A stretch of 64,000 nucleotides of DNA from UTCHB3 sp964531325 (GTDB lineage: Bacteria; Bacteroidota; Ignavibacteria; Ignavibacteriales; Ignavibacteriaceae): the NCBI GenBank assembly GCA_964531325.1, contig CAZHCW010000015.1, forward strand, positions 29,977 to 93,976. The letters are read 5' to 3'. The notes below the pieces were generated by a model. That model had not been told where the DNA came from. It was given only the letters and a program-made list of their open reading frames with translations, and did not search any database. Of the stretch, positions 8,301 to 18,209 are shown piece after piece (the first letter of the stretch is position 1; the number at the start of each line of letters is the position of its first letter). Both the position numbers and the translations under genes were made by a program.

Positions 8301-9779
8301 GTGCTCCATTTTTTTACTATTTTTGCATATACACCTTCACACTTTTTAAGAAAAAACGGCATAAATACAATAGATATCACATTATTTGACTATCTTGAGG
8401 AGTTCTATTTTCTCCTCGATCATAACGGCAAGATACTTTCATGCAACAGGTATGTCTCCGACAAATTAGGCTACGACAGAGGTAGTCTTGTCGAGATAGA
8501 TTCCGTGCTAAGTCCCGAGTCGATACTGCAATTTGAGCATTCTTTGATCAAATGTACCACAACAAAAGAAAATGTCTCGATGGAGTGCCGTATAAAGGAT
8601 TTAGGTGGAAAAAATATTTATGAATGCCATGCCCTTTTTAGTTTTGTTTCAGATGATACCATCTTGTTACAATTAAGAGATATTACTGAATTTAATCATA
8701 TTAAAAGAAACCTCACGAGATTTAAATATATAGCCGATCATACAATAAATCCCTTGCAGATAACTGACCTTACAGGGAAAATGATTTATGTTAACCCGGC
8801 TTTTTCTGCCGAGAGTGGTTTTGATCCAAATGAACTCATCGGATTTAATCCCAAGATATTTGGAAGTGGTAAACATTCTCAAATGCATTGGGAGAATATG
8901 TGGAAAACCATCTCTGCCGGTAAAACATGGATTGGTGATGTTGAAAACAAAAGGAAAAATGGTGAAACTTTTTATTCTCAACTTCAGATCACCCCTGTTA
9001 CTGAAAAAGACGGGAAGATTATTGGCTACTTTGGAATTCATAGAGACCTTTCTGACAAGAGAAATCTTGAGAAACAACTTATTCATACTCAGAAGATGGA
9101 GAGCATAGGAACTCTTGCTGCCGGGGTTGCTCACGAGGTAGGTAATCCGCTTGCATCAATCTCAGCACTCGCTCAGATTATTCAGCGAACCACAGATGAT
9201 GAATTTATTAAAGAAAAACTCGAACTGATTAAAAAACAGATAACCCGTATCTCCAAGATTATCAGGGATTTAGTCGATTTTTCAAGACCAAGCAATTACG
9301 AACTGCGCTCTACAGATATCGGTCAAAATCTAAAAGAGGCAATAGAGATTGTTCAGGTAGGGAAAAAGGCAAAAGATATTTCGTTTAGATTTAATAATAG
9401 TGAGGGATTCATAGTGCCGCTCGTTTCAGACCAGATACAGCAGGTATTTGTGAATATTCTTATCAATTCCGTGGATGCTGTTCTCGAAATGAAAGAGAAC
9501 TTCCCTGATATGAGGGGTGAAATTTTAGCCGAAACCTACATCGAAGGAAGTTCGTTGATCGTGGAACTCTCTGATAATGGAGTTGGAATTCCCGAAGATA
9601 AACACGCTAAAATTTTTGAACCTTTTTATACAACTAAAGCTGTAGGTAAAGGAACAGGATTGGGCCTTTGGGTCAGTTATGGTATTGTAAAAAGTTTTCA
9701 GGGAGATATCAAGGTAACAAGCAAACCGGGAAGAGGCACTTCTTTTAAGATTTCCCTGCCTCTTAATCCGATTTACTAA
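8301..9779 (+). CDS. PAS-domain sensor histidine kinase (NtrB-like)
   Basis: Cytoplasmic-type histidine kinase of 492 aa. Two PAS domains (about 30-130 and 140-260) precede a HisKA dimerisation domain with the phospho-accepting His at about residue 277 (AAGVAHEVGNPL) and an HATPase domain (N box ILINSVDAVL, G boxes DNGVGIPED and GKGTGLGL). No membrane helix is evident beyond a weakly hydrophobic first 15 residues, so it probably senses an intracellular signal. The only in-frame start upstream of the PAS domain is GTG 8301, without a clear ribosome binding site, so the N-terminus is uncertain. It is encoded 16 bases before its likely partner regulator. Confidence 0.9.
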   Translation: MLHFFTIFAYTPSHFLRKNGINTIDITLFDYLEEFYFLLDHNGKILSCNRYVSDKLGYDRGSLVEIDSVLSPESILQFEHSLIKCTTTKENVSMECRIKDLGGKNIYECHALFSFVSDDTILLQLRDITEFNHIKRNLTRFKYIADHTINPLQITDLTGKMIYVNPAFSAESGFDPNELIGFNPKIFGSGKHSQMHWENMWKTISAGKTWIGDVENKRKNGETFYSQLQITPVTEKDGKIIGYFGIHRDLSDKRNLEKQLIHTQKMESIGTLAAGVAHEVGNPLASISALAQIIQRTTDDEFIKEKLELIKKQITRISKIIRDLVDFSRPSNYELRSTDIGQNLKEAIEIVQVGKKAKDISFRFNNSEGFIVPLVSDQIQQVFVNILINSVDAVLEMKENFPDMRGEILAETYIEGSSLIVELSDNGVGIPEDKHAKIFEPFYTTKAVGKGTGLGLWVSYGIVKSFQGDIKVTSKPGRGTSFKISLPLNPIY

Positions 9780-9795
9780 TTGAAACGGAGAAGAA

Positions 9796-11151
9796 ATGTC
9801 AAAAAAAATATTAGTTGTTGACGATGAAGATATTATCAGGGAATCTATCTCTTTTATCCTTGGAAAAGAAGGATATGGAGTAGAGACCGCTGAGAATGGT
9901 GCCATTGCATACGAAAAGGTACAAAAAGAACATTACGATCTTGTGATTACCGATATCGAAATGCCTGAGATGAAAGGCATCGACCTGTTGGAAAAAATCG
10001 TTCGACTTAATCTTCATACCTCCGTAATTATGATAACAGCATACGGTTCTCTCGAAACTGCAATAAGAGCCTTGAGAGCCGGTGCCGGTGATTATCTCCT
10101 CAAACCACTCGATTTTGATGAACTTTCAGTAAAAGTATCCCGTATTTTCCAATTAAAAGACCTGATTCGCGAAAATCAGGTATTAAAACATGAACTTCAC
10201 CGCCAATACGATTTTTCGAATATCATCGGCAAAAGCAAAAGGATGCAAAACATCTTTAAGATGATTCGTGCAATTTCGGAGACGGACTCTACTGTTTTAA
10301 TCACCGGGAATAGCGGCACCGGTAAGGAACTGGTTGCCAAAGCAATCCATTTTAACAGCAAAAGAAGGAATAAACCGTTTATTGCAGTAAATTGCGGTGC
10401 TATTTCAGAAACCCTTATTGAAAGTGAGCTGTTTGGACATAAAAAGGGATCGTTCACCGGGGCAACTTATGACAAAGAAGGATTCATAAAAGCTGCAGAC
10501 GAGGGTACTCTCTTTCTTGATGAGGTGAGTGAGATGCCACTAAACTTGCAAGTGAAACTTTTACGCGTTCTGCAAGAAAGAGAATTTATCCCGGTTGGAA
10601 ACACTTCGCCCACAAAAATTAATGTGCGATTTGTTGCATCCACTAACAGAAATTTAACGGAAGAGATCGAAAAAGGAAGATTTAGAGAAGATTTGTATTA
10701 TCGTCTGAATGTTGTTGAAGTGAGACTCCCATCTTTAACCGAAAGAAAGGATGACATTCCAATTCTCGCAGATCATTTTCTGAACTACTATCGCCATCAA
10801 ATGAATAAAAGTATTAAGGGTTTCGATTATTCTGCCGTAAGAGCCCTCATCAATCATGAATGGAAAGGTGAAGTAAGAGAACTGGAAAATGTGATCGAAC
10901 GGGCAGTAATATTCGCCGAATCTGAATATATTACGGTAAACGATCTTCCCGAAATAATAAAAGCCCAGCGGGATATCTCTTCGTCAACAACTTATGGTTC
11001 ACTCGATGAATTCATGCGAAAAGTTGAAAGAGACTTCCTTGTAAGGGTTTTGGAAGAGCATGATTATGATAAGGAGAAAGTTGCCAAGACACTTGATCTG
11101 GGACTTTCAACTCTCTATAGAAAAATTAAAGATTTAGATATTGAAGTCTGA
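9796..11151 (+). CDS. Sigma-54-dependent response regulator (NtrC family)
   Basis: Two-component activator of sigma-54 promoters. It has 451 aa: a receiver domain with phospho-acceptor Asp53 (VITDIEMPEMKG) and the conserved Lys in YLLKPLDF; an AAA+ domain with Walker A GNSGTGKE (about 173), the sigma-54 contact loop GSFTGA (a Ser variant of GAFTGA) and Walker B GTLFLDEVSEMP; and a C-terminal Fis-type helix-turn-helix (EKVAKTLDLGLSTLYRKI). A GGAG ribosome binding site precedes ATG. It is paired with the kinase at 8301. Its targets may include the -24/-12-like promoters at 28671 and 53220, but that link is inference. Confidence 0.95.
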   Translation: MSKKILVVDDEDIIRESISFILGKEGYGVETAENGAIAYEKVQKEHYDLVITDIEMPEMKGIDLLEKIVRLNLHTSVIMITAYGSLETAIRALRAGAGDYLLKPLDFDELSVKVSRIFQLKDLIRENQVLKHELHRQYDFSNIIGKSKRMQNIFKMIRAISETDSTVLITGNSGTGKELVAKAIHFNSKRRNKPFIAVNCGAISETLIESELFGHKKGSFTGATYDKEGFIKAADEGTLFLDEVSEMPLNLQVKLLRVLQEREFIPVGNTSPTKINVRFVASTNRNLTEEIEKGRFREDLYYRLNVVEVRLPSLTERKDDIPILADHFLNYYRHQMNKSIKGFDYSAVRALINHEWKGEVRELENVIERAVIFAESEYITVNDLPEIIKAQRDISSSTTYGSLDEFMRKVERDFLVRVLEEHDYDKEKVAKTLDLGLSTLYRKIKDLDIEV

Positions 11152-11197
11152 AAAAAGATTTGTATTTTAAATCAAACCTTCTTTAATAATTTTTATT

Positions 11198-11205
11198 TAA
11201 CTTTG
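11198..11205 (+). promoter_or_regulatory. Candidate -7 box for the MBL-fold hydrolase
   Basis: TAACTTTG, an exact TAnnTTTG match, lies 25 bases before the ATG at 11230. No clear -33 TTG is visible 20 bases upstream, so this is tentative. Confidence 0.35.
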
Positions 11206-11229
11206 TCCATCACAATTCAACAGGCTTGA

Positions 11230-12174
11230 ATGTTCATCAGGTTTTGGGGTGTACGCGGGTCTATTCCCTCGCCACCCACTACAGCGCACTACCGAAACAA
11301 ACTTAGACATGTATTAAAACTGTCGAGCGGAAAGACTTTTGAGTCAGATTCTGATGCTGATACATTTATCGAAGGTCTGGACGACTCCCTTAAAAATTTA
11401 TTGGGAGGCAATACAACTTGTGTTGAGGTAGTTGCAAACAATACAAGGCTTGTTTTCGATATGGGTTCAGGATTCCGCGAATTAGGTAATCATTTGCTCC
11501 ATACCGCCGATCCTTTAACCGAAATGCATGTTTTTATCAGCCATACCCATTGGGATCACATTCAGGGATGGCCATTCTTTAAACCGGCTTACATCCCCAA
11601 ATATAAATTTAACTTCTACAGCCCCCATGGTAATTTTCAACAACGGCTTGCAGAACAACAGGAATTCAAGTTTTTCCCTGTATCTCTGAATTTTATGGCT
11701 TCGCGAAAAGAATACATGGATTTTGAGCCCGAATCAAGTGTGGTTATTAATGGTATAAAAATCTCCAACATCGAGTTACACCACCCCGGAAAGTCCTACG
11801 GTTTCAGAGTTGAGTATGAAGGAAAAGTGTTTGTGTTTGCATCAGACTCGGAATACAACAATTTTACAACCTCCAGGTTTATGAGGTTTATCAACTTCTT
11901 CCAAGAAGCTGATGTTATCGTTTTTGATGCTCAATATTCGTTTGATCAAGAAATGCAAAGGGTCGATTGGGGCCACTCGTCGGCATTTGTTGGGGTTGAT
12001 CTTGCTATTCAGGCAAATGTTAAAAGGATTGTTCTTTTTCACCACGATCCCGACAATGATGATTTTGAAATTCTTGATTTATTCAAAAAATCGCAGTTGT
12101 ATAAGAAAGACAATTATCCCGAATCCGGAATGGAAATTTTCCTCGCCCGAGAGGGACTCACTTTTAACCTCTAA
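11230..12174 (+). CDS. MBL-fold metallo-hydrolase
   Basis: 314-residue metallo-beta-lactamase-fold enzyme. It starts with FWGVRGSIPSP, the hallmark of a group of phosphodiesterase-like MBL hydrolases. Metal ligands are visible in HTHWDH (about residues 105-110), a later His in IELHHPGKSYGF, Asp in FASDSEYN and the final His in LFHHDPDN. The substrate is unknown; relatives include PhnP-like phosphodiesterases and proteins linked to c-di-GMP or two-component loci. An insert of about 40 residues (30-70) after the first strand separates it from the shortest relatives. It follows the two-component pair but has its own promoter candidate, so co-regulation is uncertain. Confidence 0.8.
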   Translation: MFIRFWGVRGSIPSPPTTAHYRNKLRHVLKLSSGKTFESDSDADTFIEGLDDSLKNLLGGNTTCVEVVANNTRLVFDMGSGFRELGNHLLHTADPLTEMHVFISHTHWDHIQGWPFFKPAYIPKYKFNFYSPHGNFQQRLAEQQEFKFFPVSLNFMASRKEYMDFEPESSVVINGIKISNIELHHPGKSYGFRVEYEGKVFVFASDSEYNNFTTSRFMRFINFFQEADVIVFDAQYSFDQEMQRVDWGHSSAFVGVDLAIQANVKRIVLFHHDPDNDDFEILDLFKKSQLYKKDNYPESGMEIFLAREGLTFNL

Positions 12175-12196
12175 CCAGTAGATTTGAATTTAAAAC

Positions 12197-12230
12197 AAAA
12201 AAGCCTCCCAATTTGAGAGGCTTTTTTTTT
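12197..12230. terminator. Bidirectional terminator between convergent genes
   Basis: AAAAAAGCCTC, a 9-base loop, then GAGGC and a run of T. A-rich and T-rich flanks allow it to end both the MBL gene (+) and the envelope operon (-). Confidence 0.85.
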
Positions 12231-12248
12231 GCTTAAATAAAAACCGTA

Positions 12249-13673
12249 CTAATAGTTTATCCTGATCATCGGAGAGAAAACCACATAAGCCTCATCACGA
12301 TAGGTTGGTAATGGATCACTACCGATAACCACACCACTGTAATACTTAAATGAAAATCCAAATGAATTGCTAATCAGGAATGAAAGATTCACTCCATAAT
12401 ATAGATTGGATTCAGCTATATTGTAATAAACCACAGGTTCAAACGCATAAGTAAACAATGGATCATCTTTGGAGAATATTCCTGAAGCCTGAACATAGAA
12501 CTTTGAACTGCTGGTAGCGGAAGGAATCTCAGTGAGATTCGGTTGAGAAGGATCAAGGAAATAATTTTTTACTTCATACAATCCAAATCCCAAATTAGCT
12601 CCGAGATACCCAAATCCATTAAGATCAAGGAAATTTTTTCTCTCAAGTCCAAGGTTAAAGTAGTTTCTGATGGAACTTATGTTCGATACTTCGCTAACAT
12701 GTTTAATCTGTCCCGGTTCCCAGGTATTAAGTGTGAGGGATGCTTCAAGATTAAGATCAAAATCTCTCCAATAATCACCGGCATATTTTAAGAAATTGCC
12801 TTTAGCATTGAAGTAGAGATTTTGTCCTGTCATAAAGTGGCGTTTCCCGTGTGGAACAAGTTTATCAACAAATGGTTGTGAAACCGCAACGCCCATGCCT
12901 ATATCAAAAGTAAAGATATCGTTTGGTCTGTTGTTCAGTATCCGGTCGATGTAGGTTACTCTTAATCCTGCATTATAAGTTGGTGAAAACCAACCGGGAA
13001 TTTTAATTTTGTCATATCCCCACTTTCCAAACGCAGAAATCAGATATTTGTTTTTGTCATTTGTGGTGAAATTATAAAATGTTAAATGTGGTTCAAGCAG
13101 GCTAAAATAGATATCAAACTTATACGATAATTTTTCATCATAATAAGTTTTTGATACATCGTTGAAAGCATATCTTTGTGATTTTAAGAGAGAATAATTC
13201 TCGGGACCTACAATATCCTGGATGCGAACATAATCTTCAACAGGGTCGAAGAAAAAGTCGATTGAATCAGCATTCTTAAGCACCTTGCTCTCTGAATAGA
13301 ACCTGAACATGTCTATTTCATCATCATAATATCTTTTACGAAGATCGATAAACACTTCACCTTTATAAATATCCTGAACTTTCTGTTTTACGAAATCAAG
13401 TGTGGGTTTCGAACCATCAATTCTTAATCCGTTACTCACCAAAAATTTATTAAACACTGCTCTTACAAGAACCGGGTCTGTAACAATCCACTTTTCACGG
13501 AGATCATCAAAAGCTGCGGAGTTGAGTTCAAGATTTCTGTAAATTTTGATCAACCTGTCCATTTTGGTATCACCCGTTCCTATGGTACGGGAATTAATGT
13601 CCTGTGCAGAGGTCGAAAACGCAAAGAGGGATAAAAACAGAAAGGATATTAAGAATTTAATTTTAGAAACCAT
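12249..13673 (-). CDS. Outer-membrane-type protein, second copy of module gene E (E2)
   Basis: 474-residue exported protein (signal peptide 1-23, ending FSTSAQ), a clear paralogue of the gene at 15217-16620. The N-terminal about 200 residues share blocks with it, such as NSAAFDDLREKWIVTDP and LRKRYYDDEIDMF. The rest alternates polar and aromatic residues like a beta-barrel and ends FSPMIRINY, the aromatic C-terminus expected for BAM substrates. It is the last gene of the GldL/GldM-like operon and overlaps the previous gene by 11 bases. Family not recognised. A GldN-like job is conceivable from position only; I see no convincing GldN sequence match. Confidence 0.65.
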   Translation of the reverse strand: MVSKIKFLISFLFLSLFAFSTSAQDINSRTIGTGDTKMDRLIKIYRNLELNSAAFDDLREKWIVTDPVLVRAVFNKFLVSNGLRIDGSKPTLDFVKQKVQDIYKGEVFIDLRKRYYDDEIDMFRFYSESKVLKNADSIDFFFDPVEDYVRIQDIVGPENYSLLKSQRYAFNDVSKTYYDEKLSYKFDIYFSLLEPHLTFYNFTTNDKNKYLISAFGKWGYDKIKIPGWFSPTYNAGLRVTYIDRILNNRPNDIFTFDIGMGVAVSQPFVDKLVPHGKRHFMTGQNLYFNAKGNFLKYAGDYWRDFDLNLEASLTLNTWEPGQIKHVSEVSNISSIRNYFNLGLERKNFLDLNGFGYLGANLGFGLYEVKNYFLDPSQPNLTEIPSATSSSKFYVQASGIFSKDDPLFTYAFEPVVYYNIAESNLYYGVNLSFLISNSFGFSFKYYSGVVIGSDPLPTYRDEAYVVFSPMIRINY

Positions 13674-15156
13674 ATCTGTACCTCAACTGAATAAATGTTT
13701 GCGAACTTTTGCTTTCCCATGCTTCGGGTTCTCTGAACATTGCAGCAGAAATATTGGTCATTTCAACTCTGAAGTTATGCTCTCCTCCAAATTCCAACAA
13801 TTTCAGCCAAATTTTTGATGTTAAATGACTGTCAAATAGTCGGAATTCCGTACCAAGAAATTCTATATCGTTAGGTACAAAATTTATAGACAATCCGATA
13901 ACCGGTTGGATAACATCTTTCATTTTTTTACGACCGATTGTTGCACCTGAATAATCAGCTTCAATCACATCAAAACCACCAACGCCGAGATCCATCTTAT
14001 ATCTGATCGCTCTTTTTTCTGAATTGTTCCAAAAAAACGACATTGTTGATTCCCACTGCGTAAAGGTAAAATATGCTTTATTTCCGGGAACCGTGTAATA
14101 AGGATTTTCAAGTTTTTCAGGTCCAAATGCAAAATATGCATTAACAAATGGAATGCTGAACGCACCTGTTGTTTTAACATCCAGAATAACACCGCTGCCA
14201 ACATTAAGAGCAATAGGGTCACCCATTACAAAAGGTAATTGATCAAGAAATGAACTCATGTCAAGTCGCATTCTACCCATCAATTTTGCATCAATTAACA
14301 TATCATTTAATGGGTCTGCAATTGAACCTGATACGCTGAATAAAGCTCTAACACCGCCTGAAATAGTTTGCCCCTTCCATGGTGAAACATTCACAACAGG
14401 TGTATTGGTGTTAAACTCGACACTTACAAAACCAAAACCGTAATCCATTACAGGATGGAAGAATGTGAGTGAGGATAAAGATGCGTCTATCTGAAATGGT
14501 GATGTATTCGTTTGAGTTTGTGCTCCCCTGCCTCTGCCTGTTGTGGATTTCTGAGCAACAGGTTTAGGGTATTTATGCAGACTGTTTGTAACCTGGTATG
14601 CTATAAAATCAAGATTTCCGTCCGACGAAATTCCTCTTGATATTTTCTCCTTCTCTTTCCTGTCAACTTTAACAAGCGATGAAGCTTCAGCTGTTAACAG
14701 TTCTCTTTGAAGAAACTTCAGTACTTGAGTGTAAGACGGGTCTTTAGCAAAATAAAGCTCTTGAAAATCTTTAAACTTGACAACCATGTTTGAGTCGACA
14801 CCTCCTGCCACATTACTGCCAAAGATGTTGGAACTGTCTGCTGCTGCTCCTGCTCCAATCTCCAAAATGTAAAGGAGTACGATGGTATCGTTTTCAAGAT
14901 CAGGATTTTTAAAGACTAATGAATAGTTGATATTTCCACTTGTATTAAATCGAAACACTCCCCTGCCATCTGAAAGAGGTATCGCAGGCAAACTACTGCT
15001 CATCGAAGCATCAGGTGTGAAATTGTAAGTATAAATATCGAGATAAGTCTTATCCACTTGCAACTTCCTCTCAATGATACGATACATCTCGTCGATATTT
15101 TGAGCCATTAAATTGCAAGTAAAGAGAAATAAAACAGTAAATGCTATTCTCGTCAT
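13663..15156 (-). CDS. Outer-membrane-type protein, second copy of module gene D (D2)
   Basis: About 497 residues from the ATG at 15156, chosen because it directly precedes a signal peptide (MTRIAFTVLFLFTCNLMAQ); an in-frame start at 15201 would add a non-hydrophobic 15-residue leader. It is a paralogue of the gene at 16633-18174. Shared blocks are NIFGSNVAGG, VAQKSTTGRGRG and a barrel-like second half ending IQLRYRYGF. A short Gly/Arg linker (about residues 215-225) separates an N-terminal periplasmic-type domain from the predicted barrel. Function unknown. It is part of the motor-like operon. Confidence 0.65.
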   Translation of the reverse strand: MTRIAFTVLFLFTCNLMAQNIDEMYRIIERKLQVDKTYLDIYTYNFTPDASMSSSLPAIPLSDGRGVFRFNTSGNINYSLVFKNPDLENDTIVLLYILEIGAGAAADSSNIFGSNVAGGVDSNMVVKFKDFQELYFAKDPSYTQVLKFLQRELLTAEASSLVKVDRKEKEKISRGISSDGNLDFIAYQVTNSLHKYPKPVAQKSTTGRGRGAQTQTNTSPFQIDASLSSLTFFHPVMDYGFGFVSVEFNTNTPVVNVSPWKGQTISGGVRALFSVSGSIADPLNDMLIDAKLMGRMRLDMSSFLDQLPFVMGDPIALNVGSGVILDVKTTGAFSIPFVNAYFAFGPEKLENPYYTVPGNKAYFTFTQWESTMSFFWNNSEKRAIRYKMDLGVGGFDVIEADYSGATIGRKKMKDVIQPVIGLSINFVPNDIEFLGTEFRLFDSHLTSKIWLKLLEFGGEHNFRVEMTNISAAMFREPEAWESKSSQTFIQLRYRYGF

Positions 15157-15216
15157 TTTTTCACTTTGTTTATTATAGAAAGGTTCCCCCGGCTTTTCCA
15201 CCGGGGGAGTCTTAAA

Positions 15217-16620
15217 TTAGTAGTTTATTCTCAAGATTGGTGAGAATACAATGTAAGTATCATATCTGTAAGGGAATTTTTTCTTATCAAGACTGAAAGA
15301 ACTGTATATTCCAACATCAAGACCAAAATTACCACTTACCATGCCCATTCCTTTTAATCCAATAAATCCATATCCGTCGGTTGCATAACCTGAAACGAGA
15401 TTAATGGAATGTTGAATCATACCGGTTGATTTTCTTACACCAACTTCTGCAGAGATAACATGATTAAACTTCTGCATAAAATTCTTCTTACCCTTCTCCA
15501 AGTCAACAACAGCTGAAGAACCGGGAGTAATACGAAGTTTATTTATGTCAGATGATGATAAATTAAGCCCTACTTCGAGATCACCAAAGTCGAATACATT
15601 CATGATATTGCGTTTTCTAAGTTCCCAGTTGAAAAAGAACTTGTTCGCGAAGAAATCGACAGCGGTGGTATATTTCCCAAAATCAGCTTTTTTATTATCA
15701 TTAATCGTGATTTTTGCTTCAAGAGAGAATGAAACATCCTTCATGAAATCTGAATCGATGAATGTAAAAGGGTAGCCTTCCAATTTTGCATATACAGATT
15801 GACCTGCAACCCATAACTGTTTAACCTCAGCTTCGCCTTTGTATGGTCTGTTTGAAGGAACTCCGGCACCCACAGAAAGTCTGTAAGTAAATTTCTCAGG
15901 ATCATTACTCAGGCTTTTGAAATATGTGAGTCGGGTTCCTACAAAATACTCATTCGAGTACCAACCGGGCCAAAATGCTTTATCACTTCCCCATTGCCCC
16001 CAAACGGACAAAAGGTATTTGTTGCTTCCTTCTGAAGTAGTATTCCAGAACATGACTTCGGGTCGAAGAGCATTAAGGTTAACATCAAAATTATAGCCAA
16101 GTTTTGTATATGACTGTTCTTTGGTTGTCTCTTTGTAAAAATAGGTTATTTCTTTAATTTTATCGTACGATTTGTCGCCAATAACCTCTTTTAACAGAAA
16201 ACCATCATAAATTGGGTCGAAGAGTGGTTGCGGGTTCTCTTTTCCAATTTCAGATGATGGATAAAAAGCAAAAAGCTCCAATTCATCATCATAATACCGT
16301 TTCCTGACTTCAATGGTCACATCACCTTCTTGAACCAGTTTCACTTTTTCTTTGATCACATCGGGTTTAAGAGTTCTGCCATTTAACCTCAGAGCATTTC
16401 TTACAACAAATCTGTTGAAAATTTCTCTGATAAATGTAGGGTCGTCGATCATCCATTTTTGTTTCAGATCATCGAAAGCCATGGTGTTATATTCGAGACT
16501 CTGATAAAGTGTTTTCAGGTCTGATAACTCGTTACCCGTAGTGTTCTGTGCCCTCAATGCCGGCACAAACACCAGTAACGCTAATAAAAATTTAATTGAT
16601 TTTCTCATAATTCCATCCAT
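15217..16620 (-). CDS. Outer-membrane-type protein, first copy of module gene E (E1)
   Basis: 467 residues with a signal peptide (FLLALLVFVPALRAQ). An N-terminal helical and charged domain (about 25-200, with YNTMAFDDLKQKWMIDDP and VRKRYYDDELELF) is followed by a beta-rich half ending FSPILRINY. Start 16620 or the inner ATG 16608 (MRKSIKFLL) are both possible, and the inner one gives the better signal peptide. It lies 12 bases after D1. Its paralogue is E2 at 12249-13673. The barrel-like C-terminus suggests the outer membrane; the role is unknown. Confidence 0.65.
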   Translation of the reverse strand: MDGIMRKSIKFLLALLVFVPALRAQNTTGNELSDLKTLYQSLEYNTMAFDDLKQKWMIDDPTFIREIFNRFVVRNALRLNGRTLKPDVIKEKVKLVQEGDVTIEVRKRYYDDELELFAFYPSSEIGKENPQPLFDPIYDGFLLKEVIGDKSYDKIKEITYFYKETTKEQSYTKLGYNFDVNLNALRPEVMFWNTTSEGSNKYLLSVWGQWGSDKAFWPGWYSNEYFVGTRLTYFKSLSNDPEKFTYRLSVGAGVPSNRPYKGEAEVKQLWVAGQSVYAKLEGYPFTFIDSDFMKDVSFSLEAKITINDNKKADFGKYTTAVDFFANKFFFNWELRKRNIMNVFDFGDLEVGLNLSSSDINKLRITPGSSAVVDLEKGKKNFMQKFNHVISAEVGVRKSTGMIQHSINLVSGYATDGYGFIGLKGMGMVSGNFGLDVGIYSSFSLDKKKFPYRYDTYIVFSPILRINY

Positions 16621-16632
16621 GTCTTAAATTGA

Positions 16633-18174
16633 TTAGAAACCATATCTGTATCTAATTTGGAAGAAAACACTCCCTGGGTTCTCCCATTCGCGAATTGTTC
16701 TTCCAAGCGGGTCTGAGAAAACAGTTCCTGAAAATCTGAAAGTATGACCTCCGTCTAATTCAAGAAGTTTAAGCCATCCCTCAGCTTTAATAACAGCATC
16801 GAAGACTCTAATCTTGGCACCAAACAGATCGTTTTGATCAGGAGCAAATGTGTAGTGAAGCGTAACAACCGGCGAAATTTTGTTTTCAACTACTTCAGTT
16901 TTGGCTGCTGTAGTTCTATTACCGGGATAATATGCTTTTAACATATCGTAATAACCAACGCCAACATCCACTCTGAATCTGGAGCTCAATTTGTCATTTG
17001 TATTCCAGTAGAAAGACATGGTTGCTTCGGCTTGTTTGAATGAAAAATAAGCATGTCTTTGATTTGGCACCTTTTTATCGGTGAATGTAACATAAGGATC
17101 AGAGAATCCTCTACCACCAACAGCCACATAGGCATTAAAGAATGGTAATCCAAAAGGTCTCGTTACATGCAGGTTTATACCTGCGGAGGTTCCAACATGG
17201 AAATTTGATTGAGCTTCTAATGCAAAAGGAAGATTTTTGATCAGATCGTTGGTATTCATTTTCACTCTACCGATGAATCTTGCATCAAGCACCATTCCAC
17301 CATTGGGATTCTTAACATCTTTGCTAAGATTAAAGAGTGTTCTGAACCCAAATCCAAATGTATTGTTCCCATAAGGAAGTGCATGAAGAACAGGTTCTTC
17401 CATGGTCAATTCCACTCCGGCAGCACCGATTGAAAAATCCATCACTTTGTGAGAGAAGGAAATCGAACTGAATCCCGCATCGATTCTGAAATCTGAAGAG
17501 GATGATGCAGATTCTGTTCCACCTGTTTGCCCTCTACCTTTTTTGGTGGAAGATTTCTGTGCAACTTTAGGATACCAGTGAATCGAATTAGCTCTCATAT
17601 AATTGAGATAATCTGTATTATCCCTGGAAGTTATTCCCAATGAAGTGTTTATTGCATCGTCAGGAGCAATTCCGAGCAGAGTACCATATTTAAATTCAGG
17701 ATCAATTTTGACAAGTTTATCGATGTAATCGACCATACCAAAATATTTTCCATAGTCTGAACCCATCATTGTGTACATATCCTTAAAGGATACAACGATT
17801 GATTCTGTGGGCCCACCAGCCTGATTGGTACCGAAAATATTGGCAGTATCTCCAGCTCCGGCAGCAATTATCTCCTGAATATAGAGCAGAACAGTAGAAT
17901 CGATGCCGATGGCATTCGAAAGGAATACAATTCTATATGTATAATTGTCGTTAGCTTTGAAAATAAATGGATCTTTCCCGTCAACACGGGCAACCGGATT
18001 CATCTTCTGTAATAATGGTTCAGTACCGGTGAGATCAACAAAGTTGAGATTTAGATATTTTTTATCTTTTCTCAACTTAAGATCAATATTCCGGATGTAG
18101 TCCTCTGCTTCCTGTGCCATCAGGGGTTGCAGCAGAAAACCGGCAACCATAATCAATGTAAGTAATCGTTTCAT
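16633..18174 (-). CDS. Outer-membrane-type protein, first copy of module gene D (D1)
   Basis: 513 residues from the ATG at 18174, which follows AAAGAAG and starts a standard signal peptide (ending LLQPLMAQ). An in-frame ATG at 18210 overlaps the previous stop and adds 12 non-hydrophobic residues. Domain plan: N-terminal region (about 25-200) with NIFGTNQAGG; a linker with VAQKSSTKKGRGQTGG followed by a Ser run; then a beta-barrel-like region ending FQIRYRYGF. It is paralogous to D2. The operon context points to an envelope-spanning complex with the GldL/GldM-like proteins upstream. Not recognised as a named family. Confidence 0.65.
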   Translation of the reverse strand: MKRLLTLIMVAGFLLQPLMAQEAEDYIRNIDLKLRKDKKYLNLNFVDLTGTEPLLQKMNPVARVDGKDPFIFKANDNYTYRIVFLSNAIGIDSTVLLYIQEIIAAGAGDTANIFGTNQAGGPTESIVVSFKDMYTMMGSDYGKYFGMVDYIDKLVKIDPEFKYGTLLGIAPDDAINTSLGITSRDNTDYLNYMRANSIHWYPKVAQKSSTKKGRGQTGGTESASSSSDFRIDAGFSSISFSHKVMDFSIGAAGVELTMEEPVLHALPYGNNTFGFGFRTLFNLSKDVKNPNGGMVLDARFIGRVKMNTNDLIKNLPFALEAQSNFHVGTSAGINLHVTRPFGLPFFNAYVAVGGRGFSDPYVTFTDKKVPNQRHAYFSFKQAEATMSFYWNTNDKLSSRFRVDVGVGYYDMLKAYYPGNRTTAAKTEVVENKISPVVTLHYTFAPDQNDLFGAKIRVFDAVIKAEGWLKLLELDGGHTFRFSGTVFSDPLGRTIREWENPGSVFFQIRYRYGF

Positions 18175-18209
18175 ATTGTTATCTTCTTTATTTATAAATC
18201 CTTGATACA

